This document shows positions 57,128-64,000 of a stretch of 64,000 nt of DNA, piece after piece; position 1 is the first letter of the stretch; each line of letters starts with the position of its first letter. The notes under the pieces were generated by a model, which saw only the letters and a program-made list of their open reading frames with translations, made no database searches and was not told the origin of the DNA. The stretch comes from Rhynchonema sp. JSB1_4 (taxonomy: Eukaryota; Nematoda; Chromadorea; Monhysterida; Xyalidae). The position numbers and the translations under genes are program-made. The stretch is taken from contig JASAMV010000254.1 in the NCBI GenBank assembly GCA_030248065.1, positions 1-64,000 of the forward strand, in the 5' to 3' direction.

Positions 57128-59138
57128 ATGGTTCTGCCACCCCGATCTCCACATTTGTTCGTGCCCTGCGCGACAACCATATTCCGCCACCATTACCTTC
57201 CACCCGCGCGAACCATAATGCGGTCGCTGGCCGTGCGCCATCAGCAGCACTGCCGGTATCTGACCACTTTTGTGTCGCTCGGTAGCAGGCGCAACAATAA
57301 CTGCTGTCCCGGTCCAGACCATGACCGCTTATTCACAAAGAACATTCCCCGTAACTCTACCTTATTCATTCTGCGTTGCTGCAAGTCCAAAACCGGCGGA
57401 CCAGCAGCAAAATCCAGCAATCAACCGCAACAAGATGAGAAAATGGATGAGTCGGTCGTGATGAAAGTTGTGCTCGATCAGGCCAGAAAGAAGAGGGTGG
57501 CGACCACGGTTGCGCAAAAAGGTCGGTTTTGTAAATTTGTTTTGCAAATGCTGCAACTAATCAAGCTTGATGATCGGATCTGCCTTGGTCACATGAATTG
57601 GTTCATGGCCCAAGTCAGGCCCAGGCCCCGATGACTATCTAGCTTGGAGATCGATGAAATTTACTCGTAATATTTACCGTCAAAGTTGTCTCCGGTCAAG
57701 CACTTCTACTCTGATTGAACACAGTGCCTTGATATTCAAATTCAAAACCATCCCAGATCCTGTCACTGATTTTGATTCCGGCCTAACTTTGATCCGACCT
57801 GTCCATGTTCCATGATGTACCCCCATTTCAGTGCAAGAAGGTGCGCGTGATTTCACGTACATCCTCGTTGCGCTGGGTGCAGCCGCGTGTCTCGGCTACC
57901 TCGTGTACCTGTTGGCCGGTGAAATGCTCACACCTAATAGTCCGCAACAGGTCGGTGGCCAGCCATAGGTTTGACGCTTTTGCTTTTCCACTTAATTTTT
58001 AGATTTGCACCGGTAGAAATTGGGTAGTTGGGTGCAATGTTTTTCACCTTGGATTTCCGTACTTTGCACAGAAAACCTAATTCTAGGTGCTGATTGCACC
58101 TAAGATTTTGACTTTGTGGAAATATCGGTGAATTTGAAAACTTTGTAGCCATCTCTGAGGATTACCACTGACGATGGCCTGGTGCACTCCAGTCTGTGAA
58201 GATGGGGGCGAAACGGGCAACAGAAAGCTATCTTCACGATTCATAATGACTGTCAACATCATTCAAATGTTTTATTTTGTTTGCAGGTGTTCTCACGTGC
58301 TCACAAAGAGATAGTTAATTCCCAAGAAGTCATCGATCTGTTTGGTGCTCCAATCAAAGGTTGGCTGGTTGATGTTTCAGGAGAGTTCGATGCTTTTTGG
58401 TTGAATCATTTTGTGATGTCCGTTCGAAATACAACTGTATCGAGAACCATAGGCTGGTACAGTGAATCTTGGGATGAGATTTCGTTTCAGGATTCAGTCA
58501 CGGACGAAACCGGCCCGATCACCCAGTTTGACATTGATTTCTCTCCGAATATCATAAAAGCAGAAAATGTTTTGTCAGTGAGATAAAATGAAATAAGCTG
58601 AGCACCGTGATTGATTCCCGAAGGTGCTGACGTACTAACACACCTAACAAACAATGATCATATTCCAACTGCCATCTCATTCAATCGGCAGCCTACGGCG
58701 AAGAGAATCGTCGCGGTCGACGACGTCGCACGGCGCACCTTGAATACGAGAAAGACGGCGAAAAGCGAATGCGAATGCTGTTCTATCTGAAGGGACCAAT
58801 CGCTCAGGGATCGGCGCATCTGGAAATGAAAATGGTTTGAATGATGAAAATGTTGTTGAAATGTGCATGTCTGATTGGCCAAGTTCAGTGCTAATCATAG
58901 TTCGCTGCGCACCCGAGTAGCTTTAGTGGACACAATATGTGCACACCGCTTTTATACTATATCAAAACCTGCTGAACTTGGCAGTCACAGGCTTTGTGAT
59001 TATTTAAACTTTATGCCATTAGAAATGCATCAATTGCCTTTTTTGCAGGACGAAACCGGTCATTACGTGTTTCGGTATTTATTCGTGGAGACCGACGATC
59101 GGCCACACAAGACCGTGTTATTGATTGATAATCGATAA
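57128..59138 (+). CDS. TIMM21: TIM21, subunit of the mitochondrial inner-membrane presequence translocase
   Basis: Single-pass inner-membrane protein that links the TOM and TIM23 complexes. Five exons join in frame to 272 codons: 57128-57521, 57832-57950, 58287-58359, 58692-58834 and 59049-59138. The N-terminus is basic and hydroxyl-rich with few acids, fitting a presequence. A second ATG at 57218 (MRSLAVRHQQHCRYLTTFV) would give a more typical presequence, so the exact start is uncertain. Then come EGARDFTYILVALGAAACLG (membrane span), SRAHKEIVNSQEVIDLFG, YGEENRRGRRRRTAHLEY and GHYVFRYLFVETDDRPHKTV, the conserved intermembrane-space domain. The stop at 59138 follows LLIDNR, matching the family end. 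Confidence 0.93.
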
Positions 59139-60145
59139 ATCGTGTTTTATTGTATCGGTTTCCTTTTGTTGTTAGATTTTTGATAAATTTTATTGTTCTG
59201 GTAATTGGTAGTACGGAACTGTCAACACTTTGTATGATGCAGCCAGTGCGCGTGCTGGCTAGCTGATGTTGCACAGCGGTTTATGAAAAGGTCCACTTGA
59301 CAGACTATTGTCGGGTTCTTATATTACCCAATTTCTTCAAGGCGGTTCTGTGTCACCGACTGCCTTCCACCCAATGTTTTATGCCCTTGCATGCACCAGC
59401 ACATCACATTTGGGTACAGTGCTGGTTGTGCATACAGGGGGTAGGTACTATTGCTCAGTTACCAAGCTGGTTTGCTCCCTTTGGACGAATATTTTAGGCT
59501 TTTTTGTTATCTTAGATTTTTCTTCGGTTCATTGTTTGGACTTCATGCTACATGTAGTGACTACGTCTGTTTACCTTCACATGTACACACTACACTGTGT
59601 GTAAGCACTTGTTCTGCTTCAGAACGCCACAAACCTAAAAATTGCTCATGTTGTCACACGGATAAATGAACAACCATTGGCGTAAACACCTGAGTGACAT
59701 TGTTATTGCCGCAGAAAATGGTGATACCGACATTGGCCACTTTGTCAGTTGTGATAAGAATGTTCTGTCTGTATGTGGACCTTGGTTCTGCACGTTTCAT
59801 CACCAGGTTAGGCCACAGCGTACACATATTTTTGTGCGAAACATGCATAAATGCAAACTTCAAAGTGCAACGAGCAAAAACCGTTCAATTTTTACGAGTT
59901 TCGGGCAGTGTGTACAATCGGTTGAGCATTTTTTACTTCCGCTGCGTAGCAGAAATTTCCCAAAAATTAATAGTCCTTTGCACGTGTACTTATACAGATA
60001 TAACGTTTCACGCTTTCACAGGGATTCGCGCTTTCGCATTGCCCGTCATTGTTTCGAAACATCAGAAATTTATAGACTTGCCTGATTTTGACACCGCCAT
60101 ATTTTGTTCCTTGCTTCAGAACGTGTACTTGAATCAATCACCACA
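59139..60145. other. TIMM21-CYP intergenic region
   Basis: About 1 kb with no protein-like frame and no repeat structure seen. Confidence 0.4.
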
Positions 60146-62952
60146 ATGAGCTACATTCTGTGGGCATTCCTGTGCTTGATTGTGTATGTGCTCTACAAAT
60201 GGTGGGCAGGTCGACTGCCAAATTTGCCCGGTCCTTGGGGTGTGCCCATTCTGGGATACATTCCATTCTTGGGCCGTCAAATGAATGTCACCTTGACCAA
60301 ACTGTCCAAAAAGTATGGCGAAGTCTATCAGCTGCAGGTCGGCAGTCGGTAAGTAATGATGTTCAATATTGTAATTCACAACTTTGCGCTGGTCTGAATT
60401 AGTGCTCCATATTTATGGCAAACTACCCACACATGTATACTTCCAGTCCACATTCTTTGAGAAATGCGTTCAACATTCTGTGATGTTTCAGGCGAATGGT
60501 TGTGGTGAACGGACATCGTGCCGTCAAGACTGGCTTGACTGGAACGAAAGGACTCGATTTTGCGGCAAGGTTTGAACCTGGTGTTTTCCGCTATATCTCA
60601 CGTTTTCATGCTGTTTGCCGCGTTGACTTTCAAAAAAACAAAACTTCCTCAATCCCTTCACGTCCGAGTGTTATTCCAAACCTAGGCCCGATTTTGCATC
60701 CTACGCCGGTTTCGGTGTGTTTGGTGAGCACGGATACCAGCCGCATCATCGCTACTGCAAACGATTGACGTTGAAAGCAATGACGCTGTTTGGCGACGAA
60801 CGGAAAGTGGAATTGCAGGTGCGCACTCCTTGATAAATCAGGTTAACTAAGGTGCTCTCACTGCTCTAGAAACCCCAAGCCATTCCACACAGGAACATGG
60901 TTATCGCGCGGTGGACCTGTTTTTCGAGGAAGTGGCCAAGTTCGAAGGCAAACCCTTCAACCCCAAGCCCATTCTTTACCACAGTGTCTGGAACATCATG
61001 AGCTACATCTGCTATGGCGAAGCGTTTGGCAGGGATGACCCAGTAGTTGGTCGCTTTATTTTTGTGTTACATATATACCATACTTTATCCATACAGGATT
61101 CGCATTTATGCATTTTCCCGTGATTCAGGTGAAAGACATTTTCTCCACCGTTGAAGTGTTTGGCAAGTCGGTCATGTTTGGTGTGATCACTGATTATCTA
61201 CCGTGGACCAAACTGTTGCTTCGTTCGCAAATCGAACAGTGAGTTACGCGAGCATGAAACCAGCTCTGGTTTGTTTTTTGGGACATGAGGCCATCTGGTG
61301 CATTCGCACTGACGATTACCTGGTGCACTGCCAGTCTGCGAGAGCAGGTTGAAATGGGCAGTGCTGCACATCTCATGTGACTAGAAAAGACTACAAATTC
61401 GTTTTGCCTGGTTGTAGTAAAAAGAAAGATCATAATTAAATTGTTAATTCAGAATGGACTCATTGATGACGAAAATCACAAAATTATCCAAGCAACTGGC
61501 GGCGAAGAACTTTTCCACGTGGGACGGGCAGTCGACTCGCACAATGGCCGATTTCATACGATTGGCTGGACATCAGGATGTGTGTGCATTTGCAGCGTGA
61601 TTTTGGCTTATGGTAATATTCAAGAGATACGGTAAACAAATAATCACTTTTTTCAGAACACGGAGGATCAATACGCACTCGATGATGACAAATTGTTGGA
61701 CATGTTGACACATCTGTTTGGCGCTGGATTTGGCACCGTTGCCAGCATATGTCGATGGTCGATCATGTTGTTGGGCAAATGGCCTGAATATCAGGGTATT
61801 TTATGATATTTAGCATGTTCGCCAAGTATATGTACTGTATATCTCAGTAGTGAGGTGTTCGAGCATGTATAGCAACAACGCACAATAAAGTTTAGAGCGT
61901 TGGTCTGTGACGACGATCTAACCAGTCATCGGCGCAGTCGGAAGCTTATTGTGAATATGGGTTCCTCCGCAGCATGTTTTTGGCTTGTCCGTTTTTAGAC
62001 GATTGGTGTGAGGTCAGTGCGAATGCAACAGATATTGCCCCAAACTTACATTGGATTTGCGAACCTGCCAACTTTACGTAATACCTAGTGGAGAATAAAG
62101 CTCATGTTTCACAATGAAACATCAGCCAGCCAACCTCTATTGTAGTGCCAGTGCAAGAGGAAATCGATCGTGTGATTGGCAAGGACCAACCAACATTCGA
62201 TGATGCCACACGACTGCCCATTACCACCGCCACATTGGCTGAAGTGCGTTTTGATGATTTTCTCTTTTATTTTGTTTCAAAAATCAAAGGGAATGAGTGA
62301 TACGTATGCTCAACAACTGGGTCACTGAATTCAACTTAATGTTCTATGATACTGTGTATCTGTCATTCTACAGTATTGCATAAACCACTCTGCGAAGTCA
62401 CTGACTAATACCAAACTTGGTAATCTACTCATTGAAAACATCAAAATTGAAGATCCTCCCATATGGGTCCGATTCGGACCCGATTCGAGCTCAATAAAGT
62501 TTGTTATACTGTTCTCACATTTCCACGCATTCTCACAGGTCTACCGCTACTCGAGCATGTCCGCCCTGGGCATCACACACGCGACTGTGAAGGACACGGA
62601 GCTTTTGGGTCACCCTATCCCGTTCGACACCCCGGTTATATTCAACCTGTACTCGGCCCATTACGATTCGGCCGTTTTCGACCGACCCTATGAGTTTGAT
62701 CCGCGACGTTTTTTGAATGAAAACGACCAACTTCGCGGCGAACTGGTTGATCGTATCATGCCCTACGGTCTGGGATGGCGACGCTGTGGCGGTGAACCAC
62801 TGGCGAAAATGGACATATTTCTGTTTTTTGTCAGCATTCTGCAACGAGCCCGAATCGTATGTCCGAAAGGTACGGTGCTGGACCCGACCAATTACATAAT
62901 GACGTTAGGTGTTGACCCATTGCCGTTTGAGATTCAGTTGGAAATGCGATAG
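60146..62952 (+). CDS. Cytochrome P450, CYP1/CYP2-like clan
   Basis: ER-anchored haem monooxygenase. Nine exons, about 60146-60348, 60492-60569, 60686-60818, 60893-61042, 61129-61238, 61453-61579, 61657-61794, 62152-62243 and 62539-62952, give about 481 codons; one junction is uncertain by a base. N-terminal anchor ILWAFLCLIVYVLYKWW, then the proline hinge LPNLPGPWGVPILG. The I-helix reads LFGAGFGTVAS: the acidic residue of the usual (A/G)Gx(D/E)T is Gly here. The K-helix ExxR is EVYR across an exon junction. PERF region: YEFDPRRFLNE. The haem loop is PYGLGWRRCGGEPLA, with Cys kept and the usual first Phe as Tyr. The substrate is unknown. Confidence 0.93.
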
Positions 62953-63669
62953 AAGCGCACAGATGCTGCAATTTGATGTTCATACATTTTTGTCTGTGAA
63001 TTGAAAACATTGATCATGACGGTTTTTGTCGCAATTGGTGAGCACAAATTGTTCCACGACGGTTTTGCCTTGATTCTTCTATTTATCTGATGCAATTAGT
63101 CTGCTCTCTGGCTCTAATGTTTGTAAAATTCGCTTCTTACTCAATTGAACTTGAACGTTTTAAGATTTCTCGATGATTTGTGCGACAAGTTGTGCTTGTC
63201 TGGCGTTTCCTTCATCACAAAAAAGTTGTGTTCATAATGGTTCTTGTTGTTTGAGTTTGACCACAAGCATACCTACGTGGATCTGGATGGTAATACGCAA
63301 TATAGAATTGCTATAATGCAATTCTGGTGACAAAAATGCAGAAAAATAAAGCAACTTTCGGCGAAGCGGACGTTGCACATTATAATGAATTCGTTGTCTC
63401 GGCTCCAGTACCCACCAATTTACCTACACATCAGACAACATGCAACCTGACAGACACACGCGCGCAGACTCACACGCGAACGCGGCACCAACCAAATGGG
63501 TATCCTCATGCAGCTTATATGTTGCTGTTACCATGGTGACCGACCAGTACATTGTATACCACATCGAAATCCGAAATTTCTTTTCACATGATCAGATATT
63601 TTATGAGTATTTGAACCAAAACCGAGTTATTGTTTGAAAATTATTTGAGATATTCTAAGGTCAATCAGT
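62953..63669. other. CYP-B9D2 intergenic region
   Basis: No gene seen. An open frame from about 63336 is rich in Thr, Arg and His from CACACG-type simple sequence and has no domain. Confidence 0.4.
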
Positions 63670-64000
63670 ATGGCCGAACTGCACATTGTGGGACAATTAG
63701 ATTCGGCCAGCGGCTTCCCGGATCCGCGATTGTTTCTCCACTGGGAATTGCACTATGGTGCGTTTTGGCCAACAAGAAATTCGGGATAATTTTCACACTA
63801 TTTTTGTTGAGAAATGTACATTTAAAGTTCAAAAAGGCTCAAATTGTATTTTCTGCGATGTGTATTTTGAGGTGGTGGCTGGCGACTTCTGAATGGATTG
63901 GTAAAGGGTCGTACTCAAACCGATTGGCCTGCCGTGGACGATGTTGTGCATTTCTGTCATCCCATTGACGTGCATTTGTCGACCAGAACAATTCAAGGTG
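63670..64000 (+). CDS. B9D2: B9 domain-containing protein 2 (partial, runs off the window)
   Basis: Component of the MKS/B9 complex at the ciliary transition zone. Exon 1 (63670-63757) encodes MAELHIVGQLDSASGFPDPR, then LFLHWELHYG. Exon 2 (63872-about 63997) encodes GGWRLLNGLVKGRTQTDWP, then FCHPIDVHLSTRTIQ, which matches the start of the B9/C2-like domain of B9D2. A donor (AAG|GTG) follows at the window edge, so the rest of the gene lies outside. Its presence implies an organism with ciliated cells. Confidence 0.9.

Noticed and set aside
63327..63539. Possible small gene upstream of B9D2
   Set aside because: The frame is built largely on CACACG-type simple sequence and has no splice or domain support.

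Overview
Eukaryotic (metazoan) nuclear DNA. The genes have many exons with GT-AG introns, and the families are animal ones: copine, ATG9, a P5A ATPase, FICD, the ciliary protein B9D2 and a CYP1/CYP2-type P450. Several acceptors read TTTCAG, and short degenerate TTAGGC arrays occur. Both fit a nematode or related invertebrate, but this is a weak inference and I do not name a species.

Layout. 0-7.4 kb: minus-strand, partly degenerate exons that look galectin-like in places. Segments are duplicated directly (498-1366 / 6147-7037) and inverted (333-480 / 3110-3250). A plus-strand FkbM-type methyltransferase-like ORF (1337-1912) begins inside duplicated DNA. 8.2-13.6 kb: copine (minus, 13 exons, 609 codons in frame). 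14.7-16.6 kb: CHCHD4/MIA40 (minus, first exon not found). 17.5-26.2 kb: ATG9 (minus). 26.8-29.0 kb: ribokinase (plus, 311 codons), divergent from ATG9. 29.8-44.3 kb: ATP13A1-type P5A ATPase (minus, about 30 exons). 44.3-51.7 kb: almost pure transposable-element DNA. 52.05-56.64 kb: FICD (plus, 496 codons), with an antisense tRNA-Lys(CTT) and a TIR element in its introns. 57.1-59.1 kb: TIMM21 (plus, 272 codons). 60.1-62.95 kb: cytochrome P450 (plus). 63.67 kb to the window end: first exons of B9D2 (plus, runs off the edge).

The genes are unrelated housekeeping and membrane-biology genes, not a pathway cluster. Loosely, CHCHD4 and TIMM21 serve mitochondrial import, and the P5A ATPase and FICD act in the ER.

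The striking feature is the mobile DNA: many short non-autonomous elements with CAGTG/CAGAG ends and 8-bp target duplications that I could read directly. They are inserted into one another up to four levels deep. Each family carries its own repeated word, and many share a CGCGCG-N3-CGCGCG core. A 1.66-kb near-perfect palindrome with TTAA duplications, TA-flanked foldback elements and two 5'-truncated LINE tails add to this. No transposase gene was found.
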